Part shown: positions 8,133 through 14,943 of the stretch, one piece after another
Layout: every line of letters begins with the position of its first letter
Position numbering within the stretch: position 1 is the first letter of the stretch
From: Agromyces soli
Lineage (GTDB): Bacteria; Actinomycetota; Actinomycetes; Actinomycetales; Microbacteriaceae
DNA: 64,000 nucleotides
Direction: 5' to 3'
Assembly: GCF_022811605.1 (NCBI RefSeq)
Contig: NZ_CP094533.1
Span: 2,418,001-2,482,000 of the forward strand
Translations under genes and position numbers: made by a program
Notes under the pieces: model-generated
Seen by the model: only the letters and a program-made list of their open reading frames with translations
The model's database searches: none
What the model was told of the DNA's origin: nothing

Positions 8133-8665
8133 GCGTCCTCCTTCACCGTCGATGCCGGATCGAGGGCGAGCAGTTGCTCGAGACGTCGTCGTGCGCGGTG
8201 CAGGCGGACTCGGAGCGTCGCCGCGGAGCAGCCGAGGATCTCGGCCATCTCCTCGCGGCTGAGATCCTCCCAGTACGCCATCCAGATCACCTCGCGGTCG
8301 GCCTCGTCGAGCCGGTTGACCGCGAGGCGCACCTCGAGCACCTCCTCGGAGGCGAGCTCGGGCACGCCCTCGAGCTCCAGCTCCGCGCGCTCGGCACGTC
8401 GCTGGCGGCGGGTGCGGCCGCGATAGGTGTTGCCGACGACATTGCGCAGCGTCGCGTAGAGCCAGGCGAGGGTGAACACCTGCGATGCGTCATCGCGGCG
8501 CCGCCACGCCAGTGCGAAGACCTCGGCCGCGGCATCCTCGGCGTCGGTCCGGTCGCTCAATCGGTTGAACGCCGCAGCGACGATCACCGCGTGATAGGTG
8601 CGGAAGAGCTCCTCGAACTCGCGCTCGCCGTCGGCGGGGCGCTGAGCTCGGGAACGGGACACCAT
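8120..8665 (-). CDS. ECF-type RNA polymerase sigma factor
   Basis: A 181-residue sigma-70 family protein of the extracytoplasmic type. Region 2 is seen as FEELFRTYHAVIV...DAEDAAAEVFALAW and the -10 recognition stretch AWLYATLRNVVGN; region 4 as LDEADREVIWMAYWEDLSRE and the helix-turn-helix EMAEILGCSAATLRVRLHRA. ATG 8665 was preferred over GTG 8668 because AGGGA lies seven bases upstream. It is followed by a CU044_5270-type protein that probably modulates it. The target regulon is unknown. Confidence 0.93.
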   Translation of the reverse strand: MVSRSRAQRPADGEREFEELFRTYHAVIVAAAFNRLSDRTDAEDAAAEVFALAWRRRDDASQVFTLAWLYATLRNVVGNTYRGRTRRQRRAERAELELEGVPELASEEVLEVRLAVNRLDEADREVIWMAYWEDLSREEMAEILGCSAATLRVRLHRARRRLEQLLALDPASTVKEDAWTS

Positions 8666-8774
8666 CACATCATCCCTGTTTCCGGCCGGAGGTGTTTCGT
8701 TACCGGAGCGGACGGATTCGGGCGACTCCGCCGCGGGAGCCGCCCGAATGCCGTGCGGCGCCCGCCGCGAGTCG

Positions 8775-10511
8775 CTACTCGACGAGCTTGCCGGCGAGCG
8801 AGATCTCGCCGCCCATGAGCTCGGCGATCTCCGCGGGGATCTCCGGGATCGACTCGCGCACCACGCCGGTCGAGGGCGACCAGACGAGGTTCACCTGCAG
8901 TGCCGGGTCGAGCTCCGGATAGTCGCTGCGGTTGTGGCAGCCGCGGGTCTCGCGCCGCTCGAGCGCCGCCTCCAGGGTGGCGCGGGCGGCGAGGGCCGCC
9001 GACTTCAGGTCGAACGCGTGCGCGAGGTCCTGGAAGCCGGCGATGTCGGGGTGCACGCCCACCTGCGCGATCCGGGCCTCGATGGCGTCGAGCTCCGCGA
9101 GCCCGGCGCGCAGGCCCTCCTCCGAGCGGACGACGCCCGCGTGCTCCGTCATGGTGTCGCGGATCGCGCGCTGCAGCGCCCGCACGTTCTCGGGTCCGTC
9201 GGTGTCGAGCAGCGCGGCGATCTCCGAGCGCGCGGTCGCGACCGCCTCCGCGGAGCGGGACTGCACTGGCAGCCCGGCGGAGTACGCCGCGGCGGCCTGC
9301 CCGACGATCCGGCCGTACACGAGCAGCTCGATGAGCGAGTTCCCGCCGAGCCGGTTCGCGCCGTGCAGCCCGCTCGCGGCCTCGCCGATCGCGTAGAGAC
9401 CCGGGACGTCGGTGGAGTGGTCCTCCGAGCGCACCCAGACGCCGCCCATCGAGTAGTGCGCGGTCGGCGCGATCTCGATCGGCTCCTTCGTGATGTCGAG
9501 CATCTGCAGTTCGAGCATCGTCTGGTAGACGCGGGGGAGGCGGGTCATGATCGTCTCGCGGGGGAGGTGCGAGACGTCGAGCCAGACTCCGCCGTTCGGG
9601 GTGCCCCGGCCCTCCGCGATCTCCGTGTAGCAGGCGAGGGCGACCCGGTCGCGGGTGGAGAGCTCGGCGCGTTCGGGGTCGTACTTCGGCATGAAGCGCT
9701 CGCCGAGGCCGTTGCGGAGGATGCCGCCCTCGCCGCGGGCCGCCTCCGAGACGAGGGTGCCGGCCGCGCTCTCGGGCTCGAGGATGCCGGAGGGGTGGAA
9801 CTGCACGAGCTCGGGGTCGCGGATCCGGCCGCCGGCCTCGACGGCGAGACGGAACGAGTCGCCCGTGTTCTCGTCGCGACGCGAGGAGGTGCGGCGCCAG
9901 ATCCGGTTGTGCCCGCCGGCCGCGAGGATGACGGCGTCGGCGTGGATGAGGTACCGGGTGCCGGTCTCGAGGTCGAAGCCGTAGGCGCCGAAGACCGCAC
10001 CGTCGCCGTTCACGAGGATGCGGGTCACGTAGACGGTGTCGAGGACCGGGATGTCGAGCTGGACCGCGCGGTTGATGAGCGTGCGCTGGATCTCGAGCCC
10101 GGTGTAGTCGCCGGCGAAGGCCGTGCGGCGGTAGGTGTGAGCGCCGAAGAAGCGCTGGGAGATCCGGCCGTCCGCTTCTCGGGCGAAGGGCATGCCGTAG
10201 CGTTCGAGATCGTCGATGCCCCGGGCGGCGTGCTTGGTGACGGTCTCGACGGTGTGCGGGTCGGCGAGCAGGTAGCTCTCCTTGAGGGTGTCGGCGGCGT
10301 GCTGCTGCCAGCTGTCCTCGGCGTCCATCGTGGCGAGCGCGGCGTTGATGCCGCCGGCCGCGAGCGAGGTGTGCGCGTCCGACTTGGGGCGCTTGCCGAG
10401 CGCGAGCACGTCGACGCCGGCCTCGGCGAGCTCGATGGCCGCGCGGAGGCCGGAGCCGCCCGTGCCGATCACGAGCACGCTGGTGGAGATCTGCCGTTCT
10501 GAGGTCTGCAT
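8775..10511 (-). CDS. fumarate reductase/succinate dehydrogenase-type flavoprotein
   Basis: A 578-residue FAD protein: dinucleotide fold at VIGTGGSG (about 14-21), AHTSLAAGGINAAL around residues 46-59, VQFHPSGI, ARGEGGILRNGLGERF, HYSMGGV and GANRLGGNSLIELLVYGR. His47 takes the place of the covalent-FAD histidine of SdhA; L-aspartate oxidase (NadB) usually has another residue there, so a succinate/fumarate role fits better than NadB, although many annotations would say aspartate oxidase. No iron-sulfur or membrane-anchor subunit gene is adjacent. The start is leaderless (TAGCCT, seven-base spacer). It is transcribed divergently from a LysR regulator. Confidence 0.85.
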   Translation of the reverse strand: MQTSERQISTSVLVIGTGGSGLRAAIELAEAGVDVLALGKRPKSDAHTSLAAGGINAALATMDAEDSWQQHAADTLKESYLLADPHTVETVTKHAARGIDDLERYGMPFAREADGRISQRFFGAHTYRRTAFAGDYTGLEIQRTLINRAVQLDIPVLDTVYVTRILVNGDGAVFGAYGFDLETGTRYLIHADAVILAAGGHNRIWRRTSSRRDENTGDSFRLAVEAGGRIRDPELVQFHPSGILEPESAAGTLVSEAARGEGGILRNGLGERFMPKYDPERAELSTRDRVALACYTEIAEGRGTPNGGVWLDVSHLPRETIMTRLPRVYQTMLELQMLDITKEPIEIAPTAHYSMGGVWVRSEDHSTDVPGLYAIGEAASGLHGANRLGGNSLIELLVYGRIVGQAAAAYSAGLPVQSRSAEAVATARSEIAALLDTDGPENVRALQRAIRDTMTEHAGVVRSEEGLRAGLAELDAIEARIAQVGVHPDIAGFQDLAHAFDLKSAALAARATLEAALERRETRGCHNRSDYPELDPALQVNLVWSPSTGVVRESIPEIPAEIAELMGGEISLAGKLVE

Positions 10512-10588
10512 GGGCCCGAGGCTAGGTCGAGGTCAGCAATTACTCCAATGCATATATCGAGTCGTGACGATGCGGATAGGCTATCGAT
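10512..10588. promoter_or_regulatory. divergent promoter region, flavoprotein/LysR
   Basis: Two back-to-back -10 elements are visible: TAGCCT on the minus strand (10519-10524) seven bases from the flavoprotein ATG, and TAGGCT on the plus strand (10577-10582) six bases from the lysR GTG. The AT-richer centre (10535-10560, including ATGCAT and TATATCG) is the likely LysR binding region, though no single T-N11-A box stands out. Confidence 0.6.
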
Positions 10589-11518
10589 GTGAATCTCGAT
10601 CAGCTGCGCGGCTTCCTGGCGGTCGCGCGCCTCGGGAACTTCACGAGGGCAGCGACGGAGCTCCATCTCGCGCAGCCCTCGCTGAGTCGGCAGATCGCGG
10701 CGCTGGAGCAGGACCTCGGCGCCGAGCTCTTCCACCGCGCCCGCACGGGGGCGACGCTCACCGTCGCCGGCGAGTCCTTGCTGCCGCTCGCGCGGCGCAT
10801 GCTCGCCGATGCCGAGTCGGTCAGGCGGGAGCTCGCCGAGCTCGCCGGGCTCGAGCGCGGGCGGGTGCGGCTCGGCGCGACGCCCACGCTCTGCATCAGC
10901 CTCGTCGCCGAGGTGCTCAGCGTTTTCCACACGGCCCACCCTGCGATCGAGCTGCACCTGTCGGAGCAGGGGTCCCGCCGCCTGCTCGACGAACTGGCCG
11001 GGGGAGAACTCGATCTCGCGCTCATCACGACCTCCGACGCCACGACGGCCGACCGCTTCTCGGTCGTGCCGCTCGTGGAAGAGGAGCTCGTCGTCGTCTC
11101 CTCGGCCGCCGCGCCGCCCGTGGTCGCGGGGGAGCGCATCTCCCTCGCGGAGCTCGCCGCGCTCCCGCAGATCGTGTTCAGTTCGAGCTACGACCTGCGG
11201 AGCGCGACCGACGGCGCCTTCCGCGCTGCCGGGCTCGCGCCCGACGTCGTGCTCGAGGGGGCCGAGATGGATGCCGTGCTGCGCTTCGCCGAGCGCGGGC
11301 TCGGTGTCGCGATCGTGCCGGCGATGGTGCTCATCGACCGTCCGGGGCTTCGTTCGGTCCGGCTGCGCGGCGAGACGCTCACTCGGACGATCAGCCTCGC
11401 CCGTCCGGCCGACGTCGCGCCCACGATCGCCGTCGGCGTGATGCAGCGCACGATCGCCGCGACGGCGACGGCGTTCGCGGCCCGAGCGGGCGACACGATG
11501 CGGCTGGTCGGGGCCTGA
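10589..11518 (+). CDS. LysR-family transcriptional regulator
   Basis: 309 residues with the N-terminal winged helix (MNLDQLRGFLAVARLGNFTR, then AATELHLAQPSLSRQIAALE as the recognition region) and a periplasmic-binding-like effector domain. GTG 10589 is leaderless behind TAGGCT. Divergent placement from the flavoprotein gene makes that gene the most likely target; the effector could be a dicarboxylate, but this is inference. Confidence 0.92.
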   Translation: MNLDQLRGFLAVARLGNFTRAATELHLAQPSLSRQIAALEQDLGAELFHRARTGATLTVAGESLLPLARRMLADAESVRRELAELAGLERGRVRLGATPTLCISLVAEVLSVFHTAHPAIELHLSEQGSRRLLDELAGGELDLALITTSDATTADRFSVVPLVEEELVVVSSAAAPPVVAGERISLAELAALPQIVFSSSYDLRSATDGAFRAAGLAPDVVLEGAEMDAVLRFAERGLGVAIVPAMVLIDRPGLRSVRLRGETLTRTISLARPADVAPTIAVGVMQRTIAATATAFAARAGDTMRLVGA

Positions 11519-11714
11519 GCCCGCCGTCGGACCCGTCTGTCGGAGTGCTGCGTCGATCCGAACGGCTTCTTGAGCTGGACTTGAGCTGATCCTGAGCTGT
11601 CTGCGCCAGGCTGGACGTGTGCTCGCAGGGGCCGCCCGGAACACCGCAGCTCACCGCTTCCTGACCCGAACTCGAAGCGTGGATCAGCGGTCGAGGCGGC
11701 CCCTGAGCAGCGCC

Positions 11715-12254
11715 TCAGCCGACCAGGCTCCAGCTGACGCAGCCCGTCGAACTGAAGTCCTGCCCGGCTTCGACGACGACTGACACCGGCCAGCCCGCGC
11801 CGTGCCCGGTCTCGATCAGCTCGCCGGCCCCCGGCTCGTCGGGGTCGGCCACCGAGATCGACCACGTGCAGGACGCCTCGCTCGTCGAGGCCTCGTACGT
11901 GCCCGGCATCATCGATGCGCCGGCCGTGTACCAGCGATCGTCCTCGAGCGCCGTGACCGGCAGGGCGGCCTCCGCCGCGGACACCGCCTGCTCCCGTGCG
12001 ACCACTTCGGCCTCCCGCGCGGCGAGCGTCTGCTCGCGGGCGCGCAGCCCGGCATCCTGGTCCTCGTACGCGCCGAGCTGCTCGACGAGCCGGTCGGCGC
12101 GATCGCGGTCCAGCTGCAACTGCACCTCGAGCTGGGCGGTCCGCGCTTCGCTCGTGGCCCAGAGCGTGATCGTCGCGGCGATCGCCGCCGTCGCGATCAT
12201 CGAGGCCCCGATCAAGGGGAGCAGCAACCGGTTGGCAGGCAGATGGAACTCCAT
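11715..12254 (-). CDS. membrane-anchored coiled-coil protein with small C-terminal domain
   Basis: 179 residues: one N-terminal membrane helix (LLLPLIGASMIATAAIAATITLW, about 10-32), a heptad-rich helix (about 35-97, including AREQTLAAREAEVVAREQAV), then a Cys-containing beta domain (about 105-179; DDRWYTAGASMMPGTYEAS ... CTWSI ... CVSWSLVG). The second part resembles small extracytoplasmic sandwich domains of actinobacteria. GGAG lies seven bases before the ATG. I do not recognise a specific family or function. Confidence 0.75.
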   Translation of the reverse strand: MEFHLPANRLLLPLIGASMIATAAIAATITLWATSEARTAQLEVQLQLDRDRADRLVEQLGAYEDQDAGLRAREQTLAAREAEVVAREQAVSAAEAALPVTALEDDRWYTAGASMMPGTYEASTSEASCTWSISVADPDEPGAGELIETGHGAGWPVSVVVEAGQDFSSTGCVSWSLVG

Positions 12255-12460
12255 CGTCCGCTCCTCGGGTCGGTTGCAGGCACTCGTAGCAGTATGGCCT
12301 ACCGGCTCTGAGGAATCCTCCCCAGTTCAGGGGGCGACGGCGCGAGTCGCCCCCCTCGAGGGTGCGCATCCAGGGCCCGCATCTATGGCATGCTTGTCCG
12401 GCGCCGAACACCGCTGGTTCTCGCCTCCTGGTGCCGCGCACGGCTCATGAAGGAGAGAGC

Positions 12461-13861
12461 ATGGCTTCAACGTCGGTGAGCGCCCCGAGCAAGGGCGCCA
12501 GCCTCAAGCGGAACCTCGGACTGTGGGCCATCGTCGGCCTCGGCCTCGGGTACATGACCCCGACCGTGGTGTTCGACACCTTCGGCATGGTCGCGCGGGA
12601 CACGGACAACGTCGTCCCGGCCGCGTACCTCGTGGCGCTCGTGGTGATGATGTTCACCGCGATCAGCTACGGCAAGATGGCCGGCGCCATCCCGAGCGCG
12701 GGCTCCGCGTACACCTACGCGCGGGAGTCGATCCACCCGAACGTCGGGTTCATGGTCGGCTGGACCTCGCTCATCGACTACGTGCTGCTGCCGATGGTGA
12801 ACTGCCTCATCATCCGCAGCTATCTCGAGGCGCTGTTCCCCGAGATCCCGGGCTGGATCTGGGTCGTGATCTACTGCGCCCTCGTCACCTCGGTGATTTA
12901 TCTCACGATGCGCGGCACCTCGAACATCAACATGCTGCTGCTGGTCTTCTCGATCGTCGTGATGGCCGTCTTCGTGGTGATGGTGTTCGCGCAGCTCATG
13001 CGCGGCGAGGGCCAGGGCACCGTCGCCTCCATGCAGCCGTTCCTCCACGACGGGGTGACGCTCGGGGCGGTGCTGATGGGCGCGACGATCGTCTGCTTCT
13101 CGTTCATCGGCTTCGACGCGGTCACGATGTACGCCGAAGAGGCGAAGACGCCGAAGATCATGCCGAAGGCGATCCTGCTGACCGTCGTCATCGGCGGCGC
13201 GATCTTCCTCGTCGCCGCGTACTTCACGCAGCTCCGCTTCCCGTCCTCGGACGCGTTCCCCGTCGAGGCGATCGAGGACAGCACGCTCCCCGAGATCGGC
13301 CTTCAGGTCGGCGGGACGGTGTTCCAGGCCATCCTCACCGCGGCCGGCTTCGCGGCCACGCTCGCCTCGGGGCTCGCGTCCCACGCCTCCGTCTCGCGCA
13401 TGCTGCTCGTGATGGGTCGCAACAACGTGCTGCCGAAGCGCTTCTTCGGATACATCAACCCGAAGACCCACACGCCGACCTTCAACATCGTGCTCGTCGG
13501 CGTGATCAGCCTGCTCGCTGCGGCGTTCACCCTCGAGCTCATCGCCGCGTTCATCAACTTCGGTGCGCTCATCGCGTTCACCTTCGTGAACGTCTCGGTG
13601 ATCGCCTGGTTCGCGATCCGCAAGGGTCGTCGGCGCACGCCGAAGGACATCTTCACGTTCATCGTGCTGCCGGGCATCGGCATGGTGCTCACCGGGGTGC
13701 TCTGGGCGAACCTGCACGCCGACGCGCTCATCGGCGGTATGGCGTGGGCCGTGATCGGCTTCGTCTACCTGCTCGTCCTGACGCGCGGCTTCCGACGCAA
13801 GGTCGCCGCGTTCGACGAGGCGCAGCCGGTGACCGGGTTCAACAAGGTCATCGACGAGTAG
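12461..13861 (+). CDS. APC-superfamily permease, PuuP-like putrescine importer
   Basis: 466 residues with about 12 membrane helices. The N-terminal half follows E. coli PuuP closely: GYMTPTVVFDTFGMV, FTAISYGKMAG, GSAYTYARESIHPNVGFMVG, PMVNCLIIRSYLEALFPEIP and ATIVCFSFIGFDAVT. It should import putrescine or a related amine by proton symport. The ATG at 12461 has AAGGAGAG at an ideal distance. No putrescine catabolic genes are nearby, so it may be stand-alone. A strong terminator follows. Confidence 0.8.
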   Translation: MASTSVSAPSKGASLKRNLGLWAIVGLGLGYMTPTVVFDTFGMVARDTDNVVPAAYLVALVVMMFTAISYGKMAGAIPSAGSAYTYARESIHPNVGFMVGWTSLIDYVLLPMVNCLIIRSYLEALFPEIPGWIWVVIYCALVTSVIYLTMRGTSNINMLLLVFSIVVMAVFVVMVFAQLMRGEGQGTVASMQPFLHDGVTLGAVLMGATIVCFSFIGFDAVTMYAEEAKTPKIMPKAILLTVVIGGAIFLVAAYFTQLRFPSSDAFPVEAIEDSTLPEIGLQVGGTVFQAILTAAGFAATLASGLASHASVSRMLLVMGRNNVLPKRFFGYINPKTHTPTFNIVLVGVISLLAAAFTLELIAAFINFGALIAFTFVNVSVIAWFAIRKGRRRTPKDIFTFIVLPGIGMVLTGVLWANLHADALIGGMAWAVIGFVYLLVLTRGFRRKVAAFDEAQPVTGFNKVIDE

Positions 13862-13886
13862 CCGCTGCGGCGGCCGCGCCGCTCGA

Positions 13887-13927
13887 GGCGGACGGGCCCG
13901 GGATCGCCGATCCCGGGCCCGTCCGCC
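13887..13927. terminator. hairpin terminator after the permease gene
   Basis: A 19-base perfect stem (13887-13905 with 13909-13927) with loop GCC lies 26 bases after the permease stop and before the convergent small membrane protein gene, so it can serve both strands. Confidence 0.8.
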
Positions 13928-13976
13928 CGTCTGCTCCGCTCACCCGTCTGCTCCGCTCACCCGTCTGCTCCGCTCA
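13926..13976. repeat. three tandem copies of a 17-base unit
   Basis: CCCGTCTGCTCCGCTCA is repeated three times without gaps (13926-13942, 13943-13959, 13960-13976). The last copy carries the TGA stop of the minus-strand gene, so each further unit supplies the same stop region; slippage would change only the 3' untranslated tail. Confidence 0.85.
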
Positions 13977-14243
13977 GTGGCGGCGGAGCCGGCCGTAGCC
14001 GGCGAGCAGCCGCGGCACCACGAGGTAGACCGCGAGCGGCACGACGATCGCCGTGAGCAGCAGCGCGCGCAGCACGGGGTGCCAGTCGGCCCAGAGCGGG
14101 GCGAAGGCGAGCATCCCGATCGCGACGAGCGGGAAGATCGCGAGCCAGGTGATCGCTGCGCGCAGGTGGATCGAGGGCGGTGACGGCGGGGTGGTGGCCG
14201 CTGCGGGGGTCTGGTTCGGGGTGGCGACGGGTTCGGTCGACAT
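13974..14243 (-). CDS. small two-helix membrane protein under TetR control
   Basis: 89 residues: a hydrophilic Pro/Thr-rich N-terminus (MSTEPVATPNQTPAAATTPP), two membrane helices (ITWLAIFPLVAIGMLAFAPLW and LLLTAIVVPLAVYLVVPRLL) and a basic end. ATG 14243 is preceded by GGAGAG at four bases; an upstream in-frame ATG would lie in the operator region. It is divergent from a tetR gene and has CAAC-N6-GTTG sites at its promoter, so it is probably the regulated gene. The function is unknown. Confidence 0.75.
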   Translation of the reverse strand: MSTEPVATPNQTPAAATTPPSPPSIHLRAAITWLAIFPLVAIGMLAFAPLWADWHPVLRALLLTAIVVPLAVYLVVPRLLAGYGRLRRH

Positions 14244-14252
14244 GACACTCTC

Positions 14253-14326
14253 CAACTGTTTGGTTGCTTCCAACTGAACGGTTGCAACCATAGGGCGGCC
14301 TCATCTATTCCGCAACCGCCCGGTTG
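14253..14326. promoter_or_regulatory. three TetR-type operators CAAC-N6-GTTG
   Basis: The same 14-base dyad occurs three times between the divergent genes: 14253-14266, 14271-14284 and 14313-14326. All have CAAC and GTTG separated by exactly six bases. The first two lie 18 bases apart, close to the small membrane protein start; the third overlaps the region just upstream of the tetR -10 element (14335-14340), consistent with autorepression. Confidence 0.8.
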
Positions 14327-14346
14327 GACCTTGCTACCCTGATCGC

Positions 14347-14943
14347 ATGGCCTGGGACACCGAGGGCACCAAGCGGAGACTGCTCGACGCGGCGACCGTC
14401 GAGTTCGCGCAGCACGGCTTCGCCGGCGGCCGGATCGATCGCATCGCCGCCGCCGCGGGCGTCAACAAGGAGCGCATCTACCAGTACTTCGGCAAGAAGG
14501 GCGAGCTCTTCGACGCCGTGCTGGTGAACGAGCTCCGCCGTGTCATGGACGAGGTGCCGCTCCACGGCGAGGGCCCGCGGGCGGTCGCCGACTATGCCGG
14601 CCGGCTGTTCGACCACCACGTCGACGACCCGACCGTCCCGAGGCTCGTGACGTGGGAGGGGCTCGAGCGGGGGCGCGACACGGTCGCCCGGGCCGAGCGC
14701 CTCGAGCACCACACCTCGAAGGTCGCAGCGATGATGCGGATGCTCCCCGGCGTCGACTACGACGGCGCGGCCGACCTCCTCCTCACCATCGTCACCCTGT
14801 GCGACTCGTGGCCGGTGCTGCCGCAGGTCGACGAGTTCCTGAGCGGACGGGTCGACGGCCGGCGCGCCGAGCGGCGGGCCAGCATCGTCGCCGCCGTCGA
14901 GCTGCTGGCCCGCGCCCTCAGCTCGGAGTCGGCTCGCCGCTGA
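14347..14943 (+). CDS. TetR/AcrR-family transcriptional regulator
   Basis: 198 residues with the TetR DNA-binding domain (TKRRLLDAATVEFAQHGFAG ... RIAAAAGVNKERIYQYFGKK) and an all-helical C-terminal ligand domain. The start is leaderless: TACCCT at 14335-14340, six bases before ATG. Operators in the divergent promoter point to control of itself and the small membrane protein. Its 3' end overlaps the convergent helD gene by 26 bases. Confidence 0.93.
   Translation: MAWDTEGTKRRLLDAATVEFAQHGFAGGRIDRIAAAAGVNKERIYQYFGKKGELFDAVLVNELRRVMDEVPLHGEGPRAVADYAGRLFDHHVDDPTVPRLVTWEGLERGRDTVARAERLEHHTSKVAAMMRMLPGVDYDGAADLLLTIVTLCDSWPVLPQVDEFLSGRVDGRRAERRASIVAAVELLARALSSESARR

Noticed and set aside
8748-10502. 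584-codon plus-strand frame over the flavoprotein gene
   Set aside because: Shadow of the SdhA-like gene; no domain and the opposite strand has all expected motifs.
13926-13976. CRISPR-like array
   Set aside because: The 17-base units are contiguous with no spacers and there are no cas genes.
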